Assembly: GCA_963618735.1 (NCBI GenBank)
Contig: CAVEUM010000002.1
Coordinates: forward strand, 1 to 64,000
DNA from: CAKUFA01 sp963618735
GTDB lineage: Bacteria; Bacillota; Clostridia; Christensenellales; Aristaeellaceae
Length of the DNA: 64,000 nucleotides
Direction: 5' to 3'
How positions within the stretch are numbered: position 1 is the first letter of the stretch; every line of letters begins with the position of its first letter. Shown here piece after piece: positions 53,226 through 62,348 of this stretch. A program made the translations under genes and the position numbers. The notes under the pieces are model-generated. The model worked only from the letters and a program-made list of their open reading frames with translations. It was not told the origin of the DNA and searched no databases.

Positions 53226-53675
53226 TTACTTCATCATTTCGTTAATGCGGGAGGTTACCAGCGGTACTTCCTCATTGGAGCGAATAATCAGCAGAATGGT
53301 GTTGTCGCCTGCCAGGGTGCCAAGCACCTCCGGCCAGTGCATGCTGTCCAGTGCTTCGGCGGCCACATTGGCGCTGCCGGACAGCGTCTTCACAACCACC
53401 AGATTATTGGCGCTGCTGACCGAAAGCACCGACTCTGCCAGCATGCGTACAAACCGTTCAGACAGGCCATTTTCCGCCTTATCAGCCGTAGCATATTTAT
53501 AAGTGCCGGCAGGGGTCAACACCTTCAGAAGGCGAAGCTCCTTAATATCGCGGGAAACAGTGGCCTGCGTTACCCGAATGCCATGACGGCGCAGAGCCTC
53601 CGCCAGATCCTCCTGCGTTTCAATATCCTGCTTCGCAATAATATCCAAAATAGCTACCTGACGGACCGTTTTCAT
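53226..53675 (-). CDS. argR: Arginine repressor
   Basis: 149 residues. The winged-helix N-terminus has TQEDLAEALRRHGIRVTQATVSRDIKEL; the C-terminal oligomerisation/arginine-binding part has LAGDNTILLIIRS with the conserved GDNT. ATG 53675 has AGGAGG six bases upstream. Its own promoter overlaps AT-rich TGCATGAATATTC elements that resemble ARG boxes, suggesting autoregulation. The arg biosynthesis genes are not in the window. Confidence 0.95.
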   Translation of the reverse strand: MKTVRQVAILDIIAKQDIETQEDLAEALRRHGIRVTQATVSRDIKELRLLKVLTPAGTYKYATADKAENGLSERFVRMLAESVLSVSSANNLVVVKTLSGSANVAAEALDSMHWPEVLGTLAGDNTILLIIRSNEEVPLVTSRINEMMK

Positions 53676-53730
53676 GTTCGTCCTCCTCATCAAAGTGCGT
53701 TTCAAAAATGCGTTTCACGCTGCTAAGATG

Positions 53731-53759
53731 ATTATAACATAAATCGAATATTCATGCAA
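53731..53759 (-). promoter_or_regulatory. Promoter of argR-recN
   Basis: Minus strand: TTGCAT (53754-53759), 17 bases, TATAAT (53731-53736). Confidence 0.78.
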
Positions 53760-53784
53760 GCATATTCATACATTCTTGCATGAA
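53744..53784. promoter_or_regulatory. Putative ARG boxes over the argR promoter
   Basis: TTCATGCAAG (53751-53760) and CTTGCATGAA (53775-53784) form a perfect 10-bp inverted repeat; one arm covers the -35 box, and TGAATATTCG lies beside it. This resembles the weak AT-rich palindromes bound by ArgR. Confidence 0.55.
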
Positions 53785-53787
53785 ATG

Positions 53788-54603
53788 TTACGATTTCTTC
53801 ATTGTTTCATGGGCGCGCTTCACCAGCTCATGAATCATTTCGGGGTTGCATGGCTCCTCTTCCGAGGTTTTCACGGTGATTTTGCCGAGGAATTCGATAT
53901 TTCCTTCAGGCCCTGTAATGGGTGAAAAATCCAGTGCCTGCACCTGCCAGCCAAAGCTGGGCGCGAAAGCCACAATATCATTCAGCACTTCCTCATGCAG
54001 GGAGGCTTCCCGAACGACGCCTTTTTTACCTACACGATCCTTGCCCACCTCAAACTGGGGCTTAATCAATGTATAAAAACATCCTTCATCGCCCATCAGG
54101 CTTGCCGCCACAGGCAGAATCAGCTTAATCGAAATGAACGACACATCCATCACCGTAACCGTCGGATGCAGCGGCAGCATATCAGGCGTCAGGTAGCGTG
54201 CATTGGTGCGCTCCATCAGCGTGACGCGTTCGTCATTGCGCAGCTTCCAATCAAACTGACCGTAGCCCACGTCAATGGCATACACATGTTTGGCGCCGTT
54301 CCGCAGGAGTACATCGGTGAATCCGCCTGTTGCCGCGCCAATATCCATGCAGATTTTATCCTGTACATCCGCGTGAAAGGACGCAATTGCCTTCTCAAGC
54401 TTCAGGCCTCCACGGCTGGCGTAAGGGTGTGACGGGCCGCGAACAATCAGTTCGTCCTCAGGCTTTACCATTTCCGAGGATTTCAGCACCTTCTTTTCCC
54501 CGATGTATACCTGTCCTGCCATGATGCATGCCTGTGCCTTCTCACGGCTTTCGCACAATCCTCTGGATACCAGCGCCACATCTGCGCGTTGCTTATCGCT
54601 CAT
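53788..54603 (-). CDS. tlyA: TlyA-family rRNA 2'-O-methyltransferase (YqxC-like)
   Basis: 271 residues. An N-terminal S4 domain (RADVALVSRGLCESREKAQ) and an RrmJ-type methyltransferase with SAM-binding DIGAATGGFTDVLL and later KPQFEVG. TlyA methylates 16S/23S rRNA cytidines in mycobacteria; target here not proven. The start overlaps the dxs stop by 11 bases. In many Clostridia nadK follows tlyA, but here argR follows directly. Confidence 0.93.
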   Translation of the reverse strand: MSDKQRADVALVSRGLCESREKAQACIMAGQVYIGEKKVLKSSEMVKPEDELIVRGPSHPYASRGGLKLEKAIASFHADVQDKICMDIGAATGGFTDVLLRNGAKHVYAIDVGYGQFDWKLRNDERVTLMERTNARYLTPDMLPLHPTVTVMDVSFISIKLILPVAASLMGDEGCFYTLIKPQFEVGKDRVGKKGVVREASLHEEVLNDIVAFAPSFGWQVQALDFSPITGPEGNIEFLGKITVKTSEEEPCNPEMIHELVKRAHETMKKS

Positions 54604-56455
54604 GTTCTTCTCTCTCTTCCAGTGTGATACAGATTCGCTGTGCCATCTGTCTGGGCGTCAATCCCAGGTATTTCAGCAGCTGCTCTCTGCGGCCATGCTG
54701 TACATACATATCAGGGATACCAAAGGACATCATCGGTCCCGGCAATTCTTCACTGACGCAAAAGGACGAAACAGCACTGCCAAAGCCGCCTGCCAGCACG
54801 TGCTCCTCCATGGTAATCATGGGCTTTGAGGTCAGCCGGCGAAGCATATCTTCATCCATGGGCTTAACCGTGGAGCAGTTCACAACCTCTGCATCGATAT
54901 GGTGCTTTGCAAGCAATTCGCGAACTTCCAGCGCCGCTTCCACCATGGATCCCACAGCCAGCAAAACGCAATCCCCGCCTGCTTCCATCTGCTCCCATTT
55001 GCCCAGCGTATATGCTTTGCAGGGATAGTGCTCTGACAGATCCACGCTCTGTCTGCCATAGCGGATCGCCAATGGTGCCTCAAACGTGCCAGACCAGCGG
55101 ATCATGCATTGAAGCTCGCTCAGATCCCTGGGCGCAAGGATGGTAATTCCGGGAATCGGCAGCATACTGGCCATATCATAAACGCCATGATGCGTCGCGC
55201 CGTCCTCGCCTACCAATCCTGCACGATCCAGCAGGAAGGTCACGGGCAGATGCTGCATGCACACATCATGAATCATCTGGTCAAAGCTGCGCTGGAAAAA
55301 CGATGCGTAAACAGCAAAGTAGGGTTTCAATCCGCCAGCCGCCATACCAGCCGCCATCGTTACAGCATGCTCTTCCGCAATGCCTACGTCCAGCACACGA
55401 TCAGGATAAGCATCCGCCATGATGTTCAGCCCCGTGCCGGACGGCATAGCTGCCGTAATGGCCACAATGCGCGGATCCGTCCGTGCCATGTCCGTCAGTT
55501 CCTGCGCCATGACCTTGCCGAAGGATGGCAGGGTGCCTGTCTTGCGCACGTCACCTGTTTCCACATAGAAAGGCGGAGTGCCATGGAAAGCCTCGGGCAT
55601 TTCTTCGGCCTTGTCATAGCCATATCCTTTTCGTGTCAGCACGTGAATGACAACCGGCTTTTCATAATCCTTTGCAAGGGACAGTGTATGCTCCAGGCTC
55701 TTCAAATCATGGCCGTCAATGGGGCCAAAGTAATGAAAACCCAGTGCGCTGAAAAATCCCTCATCCACAAAAAAAGATTTGACGGTATTTTTCACCCAAC
55801 GACTCACACGATAAGCGGCCGGGAGTTTTTCCAGATGCTGCTTAATGTTTTTCTTTGTGCTCGTCCAGCCCTTGCTGATGCGGATATCCGTCAAATGCCG
55901 CGACAGGGCGCCTACATTTTGGGCAATGGACATTTCGTTATCATTCAGGATCACGATGAGCTTTGTCTTGGAGTTGCCTGCATCATTGAGTGCTTCATAG
56001 CACAGGCCGCCTGTCATGGCACCGTCGCCCACCAGCGCGATCACATGATAGTCCTGTCCCAGCTGATCCCTGGCACGAGCAAGTCCCAATGCCGCCGAAA
56101 TGGCCGTAGACGCATGTCCCGTTTCAAAAACGTCGTATTCGCTTTCCTTGCGTTTAGGAAATCCGCTCAGTCCGCCAAAGCCGCGCAGCGTATGAAACAG
56201 TTGATAGCGTCCCGTCAGCAGCTTATGAACGTAGCTCTGGTGCCCAACATCAAAAACAATCTTGTCTTTCGGTGTGTCAAACACACGGTGAAGCGCCATG
56301 GTCAATTCAACCACGCCAAGATTAGAAGCCAAGTGTCCCCCTCGTTTGGACACAGTGTCCACAAGCTCCTTGCGGATTTCCTGTGCAAGTCCATCGAGTT
56401 CCTCATAGCTCAGGTCCTTTATGTCCTGCGGACTATGAATATCCTCCAGGTGCAT
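54593..56455 (-). CDS. dxs: 1-deoxy-D-xylulose-5-phosphate synthase
   Basis: 620 residues. Thiamine-diphosphate site GDGAMTGGLCYEALNDAG with NDN (ILNDNEMS), substrate HHG motif DGATHHGVYD and N-terminal HLASNLGVVELTMALH. First step of the MEP isoprenoid pathway. ATG 56455 has AGAAGG six bases upstream; a TTG two codons earlier touches that site. It lies in the long pfkB-to-tlyA operon. Confidence 0.97.
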   Translation of the reverse strand: MHLEDIHSPQDIKDLSYEELDGLAQEIRKELVDTVSKRGGHLASNLGVVELTMALHRVFDTPKDKIVFDVGHQSYVHKLLTGRYQLFHTLRGFGGLSGFPKRKESEYDVFETGHASTAISAALGLARARDQLGQDYHVIALVGDGAMTGGLCYEALNDAGNSKTKLIVILNDNEMSIAQNVGALSRHLTDIRISKGWTSTKKNIKQHLEKLPAAYRVSRWVKNTVKSFFVDEGFFSALGFHYFGPIDGHDLKSLEHTLSLAKDYEKPVVIHVLTRKGYGYDKAEEMPEAFHGTPPFYVETGDVRKTGTLPSFGKVMAQELTDMARTDPRIVAITAAMPSGTGLNIMADAYPDRVLDVGIAEEHAVTMAAGMAAGGLKPYFAVYASFFQRSFDQMIHDVCMQHLPVTFLLDRAGLVGEDGATHHGVYDMASMLPIPGITILAPRDLSELQCMIRWSGTFEAPLAIRYGRQSVDLSEHYPCKAYTLGKWEQMEAGGDCVLLAVGSMVEAALEVRELLAKHHIDAEVVNCSTVKPMDEDMLRRLTSKPMITMEEHVLAGGFGSAVSSFCVSEELPGPMMSFGIPDMYVQHGRREQLLKYLGLTPRQMAQRICITLEEREEHER

Positions 56456-56485
56456 AACCAACCTTCTTTCTTGCGTGATGCAGAA

Positions 56486-57163
56486 TCAGTCCATTTTCTC
56501 CAGCCGCTTGCCAATCACGGGAAGGGTAAAGCGCCAGCCGCGCCATGCGTAGAGCATCATTCGAACCTTCATGCATACGGCAGCAATCAGCACAGCAATG
56601 TAGCACAGCCAGCAAACAAGATTGATCAAAAAGCCCATAAGCGGAATGGCGCCCAGAAGTGAGCCAACCGTGAAAAGAATCAACGCACAAACCGCGTGGG
56701 CAATCAGCAGCCCTGCGCTTTGACGGGCAAAATGACGAATGGCGTTGCTCTTCTTCTCTGCAAAGCAGAGGAACAAGCCAAACAGGCTCATCATGGATGC
56801 CAGGGTACAGGTCAAGCGCACGGTGCTGTTGGTTGCAATAATCTGCGGTTCAAACTCACTGCGGCTTTCTGCCCAATCGTCGCTCCAACCAGGCGGCAAC
56901 TCGTCATAATGCTCACCATAGGCAGGTTCCTGCGCATAAGGCTCGTCATAGGCACCGGTGTACCCCTGCTCCTCGTAAACGTCATCATAGGGCTGATCGT
57001 CATAAGGATCTGCCTGCGGTGCATTGCCGTACGTTGGGTATGATCCGCCATAGCCATCGTTGGATGAATTTCCGCCGTACGGGTCATTGCCGTAAGATGG
57101 TAAAGTCTGCCGATCTTCCGGCCTGCGATAAGCATCGTAGTTCGGGTCACCCTGGTATCTCAC
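56486..57163 (-). CDS. DUF4870-type membrane protein with Tyr/Asp/Gly-rich N-terminus
   Basis: 225 residues. The first ~100 residues are low-complexity, rich in Tyr, Asp, Gly and Pro (DPYDDQPYDDVYEEQG); the rest has three to four membrane segments with NAIRHFARQSAGLLI, the DUF4870/Tic20-like landmark. Function unknown. The GTG start overlaps the ddl stop (GTGA) by four bases, so it is translationally coupled to ddl. Confidence 0.8.
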   Translation of the reverse strand: MRYQGDPNYDAYRRPEDRQTLPSYGNDPYGGNSSNDGYGGSYPTYGNAPQADPYDDQPYDDVYEEQGYTGAYDEPYAQEPAYGEHYDELPPGWSDDWAESRSEFEPQIIATNSTVRLTCTLASMMSLFGLFLCFAEKKSNAIRHFARQSAGLLIAHAVCALILFTVGSLLGAIPLMGFLINLVCWLCYIAVLIAAVCMKVRMMLYAWRGWRFTLPVIGKRLEKMD

Positions 57164-58377
57164 AGCTTGCTTCCTTTCGCACCTTTGGCTCCCTTAGCAC
57201 CGCCCAGCTTCACGCTGGACAAAATGTTTGACGTGAAGGCGTAGTTACACATGCTCTTGTCCTCATGTGCGCGCTTTGCCGCTTCCACCATGCGATCAAT
57301 CAGCTGAGCGTACTTCACGCCGGCGTTCTCCCACAGATAGAAGGCAAGAGAGCCTGGGATGGTGTTGATCTCCGTGATGAACAGCTTTTCGCTGGCACGG
57401 TCAAACATATAATCGATACGAACCACGCCCTTGCAGTCCATCATGCGGAAAATTTCGCAGCTCAGGCGCTGAATCTCGTTTTTCAGAGAATCCTCAATCG
57501 GTGCAGGCAAAATGCGCTGAAGGCTTGCCATGCCCTTGCTGCCGCCGCTGCGAAGATACTTTTCCGTGAAGTCCAGCATGTTATCTCCAGCATCCACCAC
57601 GGGCATTTCAATGGGCGATGCCTGCACATCATCGTCATACCCAAGGACAGAGCAATTCAGCTCCAGGGGCTTGTCCAGGCCTTTCTCCACCAGAACGCGG
57701 CGATCGTAGTCAAAGGCCAGCTCCAAAGAATCCATCAATCCTGCACGGTCATCCGCACGGCTGACACCAATGGAAGAGCCAAGATTAGCAGGCTTCACGA
57801 ACACGGGATAGCCAAGCTTCTCCTCCACATCCCGTGCAATGGCGTCGTGATCCTTCTCCCACATTGAGCGGGTATACCATGTGCCGGGCAGCACCGGCAG
57901 GTCAGCCCCGCGGAAGAACTGCTTCATCATGATCTTATCCATGCCGATGGCGCTGCCTGCCACGCCGGTAGACGTGTAAGGCAAGTCAGCCAACTCCAGC
58001 ATGCCCTGCAGGGTGCCGTCCTCGCCATGAAGGCCGTGCATCACGATCACACACACCTCAAGCCGTGCCACCATCACGCGAGTGGGATGGCCGAACAATC
58101 CCTTGCCCGGACGTTCCGTCAGCAGAGCACCGCTGCCTGCTGCCATGTCCAGTGTGACCTGTTCTACGCCCGCCATGTCGGGATTGAAATGCTGGAAGGT
58201 CTCAATCTTGCGCAGCGCGGAGCCGGTATACCACACGCCCTTTTCGTCAATGTAAACAGGAATTACGTCGTATTTTTCAGTGTTCACCGCATTCATAAGC
58301 TGCACGGCGCTGATGATGGCCACCTCGCGCTCGCAGCTTCTGCTGCCGAAAATTACGCCCAACTGTGTCTTGCTCAT
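57160..58377 (-). CDS. ddl: D-alanine--D-alanine ligase with a Lys/Gly-rich tail
   Basis: 405 residues. VIFGSRSCEREVAI at the N-terminus, VMHGLHGEDGTLQG, the KPANLGSSIGVS ATP-grasp block and EINTIPGSLAFYLWE at the metal/active site. DFTEKY in the omega loop fits D-Ala-D-Ala rather than D-Ala-D-Lac enzymes. About 45 residues extend past the usual end, closing with AKGAKGAKGSKL-type repeats, possibly membrane or nucleic-acid contacting. ATG 58377 has GGAGG four bases before. It follows murF by 13 bases. Confidence 0.93.
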   Translation of the reverse strand: MSKTQLGVIFGSRSCEREVAIISAVQLMNAVNTEKYDVIPVYIDEKGVWYTGSALRKIETFQHFNPDMAGVEQVTLDMAAGSGALLTERPGKGLFGHPTRVMVARLEVCVIVMHGLHGEDGTLQGMLELADLPYTSTGVAGSAIGMDKIMMKQFFRGADLPVLPGTWYTRSMWEKDHDAIARDVEEKLGYPVFVKPANLGSSIGVSRADDRAGLMDSLELAFDYDRRVLVEKGLDKPLELNCSVLGYDDDVQASPIEMPVVDAGDNMLDFTEKYLRSGGSKGMASLQRILPAPIEDSLKNEIQRLSCEIFRMMDCKGVVRIDYMFDRASEKLFITEINTIPGSLAFYLWENAGVKYAQLIDRMVEAAKRAHEDKSMCNYAFTSNILSSVKLGGAKGAKGAKGSKL

Positions 58378-58390
58378 ATTTCCTCCGCTG

Positions 58391-59974
58391 TTACTGCTCG
58401 GAATAGTTATCCGGCAAATCATTTTCAAACAGCACCACATCACCGCTTTGTCCCAACTGGCGCAGAAGCGCTGCGGCTTCCGTCAGGCTGGCAACAACGT
58501 GAATGTTCTCCTGCGGGAAGTGCTTCTCCTGCAAGCCCTGAACAATCGGTTCCGTATGCTTCTTGCCTACCAGGATGGCAATATCTGCGGCATCCACAAT
58601 CTGCCGTCCGAATTCGCGATTGAACTCTTCTTCTCCGCTGCCAAGCTCTACCATGCCAGGGGTGATAATGATCCGTCTGCCGCTGAATCCAGCAAGCACA
58701 CGCAATGCGGCCGCCGAGCCTTTCGGGTTGCTGTTGAAGGCGTCATCAATCACCGTCATGCCGCCGCGCTGCGGCATCAGCTGAAGACGATGCTCCACAG
58801 GCTCCAATTTGGCAATACCGCGGACAATCTGCCGCGCGGAAAGTCCCAAATGGAAGCAAACAGTAGCTGCCAGAAGGATGTTCTGAATGTTATGCTCACC
58901 AAGCAATTTGGTGGTGCAGGCTGACTTTCCGTCCTTCGTGCACAGCAGGAAACTGCTGCCCTCGGGCGAAACAGAAATGTCTTCTGCCCACACATCCGCT
59001 CTTTCATCCGCATGGATACTGCACAGACGCTTTTCTTTGGTCGTTGCCTCATACAGCTCCGTACAAATGGCGCCGTCATTCTGGAAGAAGCAGCATCCGC
59101 CATCAGGGATCGCGTCCATGAGCTCATATTTTGTCTTTTTAATGCGGTCAAGCGTCCTGAATGTATCCAGATGCTGAGGACCCACCGAAGTCAGAACGCC
59201 GTACGTCGGATGTACCAGACGGCACATTTCCTTGATGTCGCCCACATGACGTGCGCCCATTTCAGCCACAAAAACCTGATGGGACGGCTGCAGCTTTGTG
59301 CGAATGACCTTCGTAACACCCATGGGCGTGTTGAAGCTGGAAGGTGTCACCAGCGTCTGATATTTTTCGCTCAGCATGGTGCCAAGGATAAACTTCACGC
59401 TCGTCTTGCCGTAGCTGCCTGTAATGCCGATCTTGATCAGATCAGGGCGTTCCTTCAATTTGCGCTGTGCATCACGGAAGTACATTTCGCTGATCAGCTT
59501 TTCAACAGGCCAGGCGCAAAGCCCCGCCACTGCCACCCACAGAGGAAGCAAAACAGGCAGTACCCAGATCCAACGCATGCCAAAGGCCGCGCTGAATCCC
59601 CATGTGATCAGCACAAAGACCACAAGGGCAACCGCATAAAAGCGCTTCACGCGTGCCGTCACATGGAAAGGTTTCTTGGCTTTTTTGTCCTTTAATCCGC
59701 AGCGAATCAGCCAACCAGACGCACTCACCAGCAGCGCATAGGCAATGCCGCCAATGGCATTCTTTTCAAAGAAAAACTGCACAACTGCAAGCAGACCCAA
59801 CACAGCACCAAGCAAAAGACCCGGCATAGCGGCACGCTGTGCATTCCGCTTCAGCGTACGATAATAGCCTGCAAATTGATAGCTCTCCAGCTGAAAATAA
59901 TGCACCAGGCTGCGCATGGACAGCACCATACCCACTGCAATACCCAGAATTTTAAGCCATTTACCGAATACCAT
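58391..59974 (-). CDS. murF: MurF-like Mur ligase with N-terminal membrane region
   Basis: 527 residues. Residues 1-160 carry about four membrane segments (near 5-20, 50-68, 74-92, 113-130 and 136-155) where normal MurF has its soluble UDP-substrate domain. The ATPase core starts at 182 with IGITGSYGKTS, followed by VAEMGARHVGDI and the C-terminal ligase domain with DDAFNSNPKGSAAAL, the typical MurF end. It should add D-Ala-D-Ala to the peptide stem, fitting its place just before ddl. GGAGG lies eight bases before the ATG. Confidence 0.85.
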   Translation of the reverse strand: MVFGKWLKILGIAVGMVLSMRSLVHYFQLESYQFAGYYRTLKRNAQRAAMPGLLLGAVLGLLAVVQFFFEKNAIGGIAYALLVSASGWLIRCGLKDKKAKKPFHVTARVKRFYAVALVVFVLITWGFSAAFGMRWIWVLPVLLPLWVAVAGLCAWPVEKLISEMYFRDAQRKLKERPDLIKIGITGSYGKTSVKFILGTMLSEKYQTLVTPSSFNTPMGVTKVIRTKLQPSHQVFVAEMGARHVGDIKEMCRLVHPTYGVLTSVGPQHLDTFRTLDRIKKTKYELMDAIPDGGCCFFQNDGAICTELYEATTKEKRLCSIHADERADVWAEDISVSPEGSSFLLCTKDGKSACTTKLLGEHNIQNILLAATVCFHLGLSARQIVRGIAKLEPVEHRLQLMPQRGGMTVIDDAFNSNPKGSAAALRVLAGFSGRRIIITPGMVELGSGEEEFNREFGRQIVDAADIAILVGKKHTEPIVQGLQEKHFPQENIHVVASLTEAAALLRQLGQSGDVVLFENDLPDNYSEQ

Positions 59975-59977
59975 CCG

Positions 59978-60757
59978 TCAATCCTCCAGCAAAAAATGAC
60001 GTACAATCGTGCAGAACCTGACGCTCTGCTCCAGGTAAGCAAAGTGGGTGCCGTCCTGCAATTCCACCAGACCCGCGTCAGGGATCAGCTCTTCCATCTT
60101 CTTACCCATCCACAGAGGTGTTGCGGTATCCTTGGTGCCCCACAGAAGAAGTGTCGGCTGCTGAATCAAATGCAGGCGATCCGTCAAATCCAGATTCACG
60201 ACCTTCACGAACGTCTTGCGCATTTCCTCATCCAGCGCGTTATAGTCCGCCGAGCCGTACTTTCTGCGAAGGGCGTCTTCTGCCTTTTGGGGAAGGCTGC
60301 CGAAAATCTTTGCTTTCTTCAATCCTTCGCAAATATTCTTCAGCCGCTTATATCGTGCAGACTTCTTCCTGCCCTCTTCACTTTGCGGTGCACGAATGCC
60401 TGCCGCTCCCGTAAAGACCAATTTGGTGAAAACCGTCGGATCATCGCTGGCCAGCTGAATAGCCACCCGTGCACCGAAGGAATGTGCAACCGCCGCGCAG
60501 GGAATGAAATTCAGTTGCGTCAGCACTTCCTTCAGACATGCCGCATATTCAGGCACACCCCACGGTTCTGGCGGCCGTCCGCTTTCACCGTGCCCGGGAA
60601 AATCAATGCAGAGCACCTGCATATCCTGCTTGAGGGAGTCCTCCACGGATTGCATCAGCTTGATTTCACAGCCCCAGCCATGCAGCAGAACAACCTTCTT
60701 GCTTCCCTGTCCGCACAGCGTGTAGTGTACCTTGACACCCGAAGCCATTGTTTCCAT
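59978..60757 (-). CDS. Alpha/beta hydrolase
   Basis: 259 residues. VVLLHGWGCEIKLM (oxyanion HGWG), nucleophile VAHSFGARVAI (Ser93), acid in LWGTKDTATPL and His in DGTHFAYLEQ: a complete catalytic set. Substrate unknown; no signal peptide. ATG 60757 has GGAGG six bases before; a longer reading would overlap the GNAT gene. It ends three bases before murF in the same operon. Confidence 0.9.
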   Translation of the reverse strand: METMASGVKVHYTLCGQGSKKVVLLHGWGCEIKLMQSVEDSLKQDMQVLCIDFPGHGESGRPPEPWGVPEYAACLKEVLTQLNFIPCAAVAHSFGARVAIQLASDDPTVFTKLVFTGAAGIRAPQSEEGRKKSARYKRLKNICEGLKKAKIFGSLPQKAEDALRRKYGSADYNALDEEMRKTFVKVVNLDLTDRLHLIQQPTLLLWGTKDTATPLWMGKKMEELIPDAGLVELQDGTHFAYLEQSVRFCTIVRHFLLED

Positions 60758-60783
60758 GCGACGCCTCCGACTTTTCACAAATT

Positions 60784-61257
60784 TTAGGGGATGGGTCTTT
60801 GCTCGCTGTCCATCCGCCATATATAGCGGCATTTCACCGCGCTGATTTCCCACCGCTCCTGAATGTCTTCCGGAACATTCACGATGTTTTCCAGTACACA
60901 GCCCAAGCCTTCACATGTGCGGCGGCTTGGCCAGTTATCGGGATCGGTGGTAATAACCACGCTGCTCTTTCCGCTGGCAATAATCATATCCCGAAGCAGT
61001 TCACAGGCGCGGCGGGCGTAATGATTTCCCTGAAAGCCAAGATCAACGTGATAGCCGATATGCCCGAAATAATAGACACATTCGCTCTCACCCAGACGAA
61101 GATTGATCCGTCCTGCTTCCCGTCTGCTCCCGTGAGGTACGATCATATAATCATAGTTCGCGCCGAAGCCCATTTCTTCATCCGGCGGATAAAGGGACAG
61201 CGGGATCAGGTCAATCACCCCATCTGTCATGCTGGGTTTGCGTTTTTTCCAGAACAA
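60784..61257 (-). CDS. GNAT-family acetyltransferase
   Basis: 157 residues. The fold shows INLRLGESECVYYFGHIGYHVD, GNHYARRACELLRDM (acetyl-CoA loop in degenerate form) and NWPSRRTCEGLGCVLEN, as in RimJ-like GNATs. Target unknown. The start is TTG 61257 with AGGAAG about nine bases before, lying at the end of pfkB. Minor doubt about the start: ATG 61230 is a weaker alternative. Confidence 0.83.
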   Translation of the reverse strand: MFWKKRKPSMTDGVIDLIPLSLYPPDEEMGFGANYDYMIVPHGSRREAGRINLRLGESECVYYFGHIGYHVDLGFQGNHYARRACELLRDMIIASGKSSVVITTDPDNWPSRRTCEGLGCVLENIVNVPEDIQERWEISAVKCRYIWRMDSEQRPIP

Positions 61258-61260
61258 AGG

Positions 61261-62184
61261 TTACACTTCCTGTATACGCACCCGTTCTACAAGATGCGTG
61301 AAATCTTCTACCCGAATCAGCTGGGTTCCTTCCGTCATAACGGACGCCGTACCAGCTGCAATACCATAGCGGAACGCCTGTGCCATATCGCCCGACGTCT
61401 CAAGACCCATCAGCATGCCTCCAACCATGGCATCACCGGCACCAACCGTAGACTTGACCTCCACTTGTATGCTCGGTGCATAAAGACGCTGCCTGGCAGA
61501 CACGTAGATTGCACCTCTGCCGCCCATGGACACCACAACATGCTCGGCACCCCGATGCACAAGCTCCATGGCACCATCGCAGATTTCAGTCAGGGTGGTT
61601 AGTGCGCATCCCAAAGTTGACTGAAGTTCTGTCAGGTTCGGTTTAATCAAGAAGGGATGTGCCGCCACCCCAAGGGACAGTGCTTTTCCTTCTGCATCCA
61701 GAATCCAGCGAACGTCAGGACGCAGCTTCATCAGATTGCCGTAAATCTCTTGCGGACACTCCGGCGGCAAAGAGCCTGTCAGCACAGCTATGCTCCCCTG
61801 AGGAATGCATTTGCAGGCGATTTCCTTAAAGCTTTGCAGAGCATCTTCCTGCAAGGCTGTTCCCGGCTCATTCAGCTCTGTCACGCCAAGACCGTCTCTG
61901 CTGACGATTTTCGTGTTGGTGCGTACCGTTCCCGGGAACGTCACAAAGGTGTGCGCAATTCCCTCCGCATCCATCATGGCCAACAGACGGTCTGCACCGT
62001 TTTCTCCCATGCAGCCGATACACTGCGCTTCAAGGCCAAGCCGATGTGCAACAGCCGCAACGTTCAAGCCCTTGCCGCCCATATCCAGCCGCATGCTCCT
62101 GATGCGGTTCACTTCGCCAAAGGTCAGGTGATCCACCTCAACCGTTTTATCAAAAGAAGGATTCATGCAAATCGTCGTAATCAC
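61261..62184 (-). CDS. PfkB-family sugar kinase (1-phosphofructokinase-like)
   Basis: 307 residues. N-terminal MNPSFDKTVEVDHL and LDMGGKGLNVAAVAHRLG are typical of FruK/LacC, and the catalytic end is VKSTVGAGDAMVGGMLMG with Asp as base. It phosphorylates fructose-1-P or tagatose-6-P; which one cannot be told, and no PTS gene is near. GTG start with GGGAGG seven bases upstream. It opens the long minus-strand operon behind a perfect promoter. Confidence 0.9.
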   Translation of the reverse strand: MITTICMNPSFDKTVEVDHLTFGEVNRIRSMRLDMGGKGLNVAAVAHRLGLEAQCIGCMGENGADRLLAMMDAEGIAHTFVTFPGTVRTNTKIVSRDGLGVTELNEPGTALQEDALQSFKEIACKCIPQGSIAVLTGSLPPECPQEIYGNLMKLRPDVRWILDAEGKALSLGVAAHPFLIKPNLTELQSTLGCALTTLTEICDGAMELVHRGAEHVVVSMGGRGAIYVSARQRLYAPSIQVEVKSTVGAGDAMVGGMLMGLETSGDMAQAFRYGIAAGTASVMTEGTQLIRVEDFTHLVERVRIQEV

Positions 62185-62216
62185 GCAAAGTCCTCCCTTC
62201 CTGCTTTAACTGAATT

Positions 62217-62245
62217 ATTATATCATGGAAGTTAACTCATGTCAA
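62217..62245 (-). promoter_or_regulatory. Consensus promoter of the pfkB-to-tlyA operon
   Basis: Minus strand: TTGACA (62240-62245), 17 bases, TATAAT (62217-62222), all six bases of each box matching. Confidence 0.92.
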
Positions 62246-62275
62246 AATGAACGCATACATTCCGCAGGTTTTTGG

Positions 62276-62328
62276 ACAAAAACAGGCACCGAACCGACAA
62301 ACCTGACGCTCTGCCGACCCGATGCCCG
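62276..62328 (-). terminator. Terminator of the secreted protein gene
   Basis: Minus strand: a 17-bp stem (62312-62328 with 62283-62299, all Watson-Crick or G-U pairs) and a 12-base loop are followed by TTTTTG. Confidence 0.9.
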
Positions 62329-62348
62329 ATGTTTTTTACTGATCGCTG

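Noticed and set aside
57160..57220. Repeated AKG codons at the ddl end as a possible CRISPR or satellite repeat
   Set aside because: Only a short coding repeat of 9-base units; no spacers and no cas genes.
57160..58377. VanA-type D-Ala-D-Lac ligase suggested by a VanW gene in the window
   Set aside because: The omega loop and active site fit an ordinary Ddl, and the VanW gene lies 48 kb away with no vanHX neighbours.
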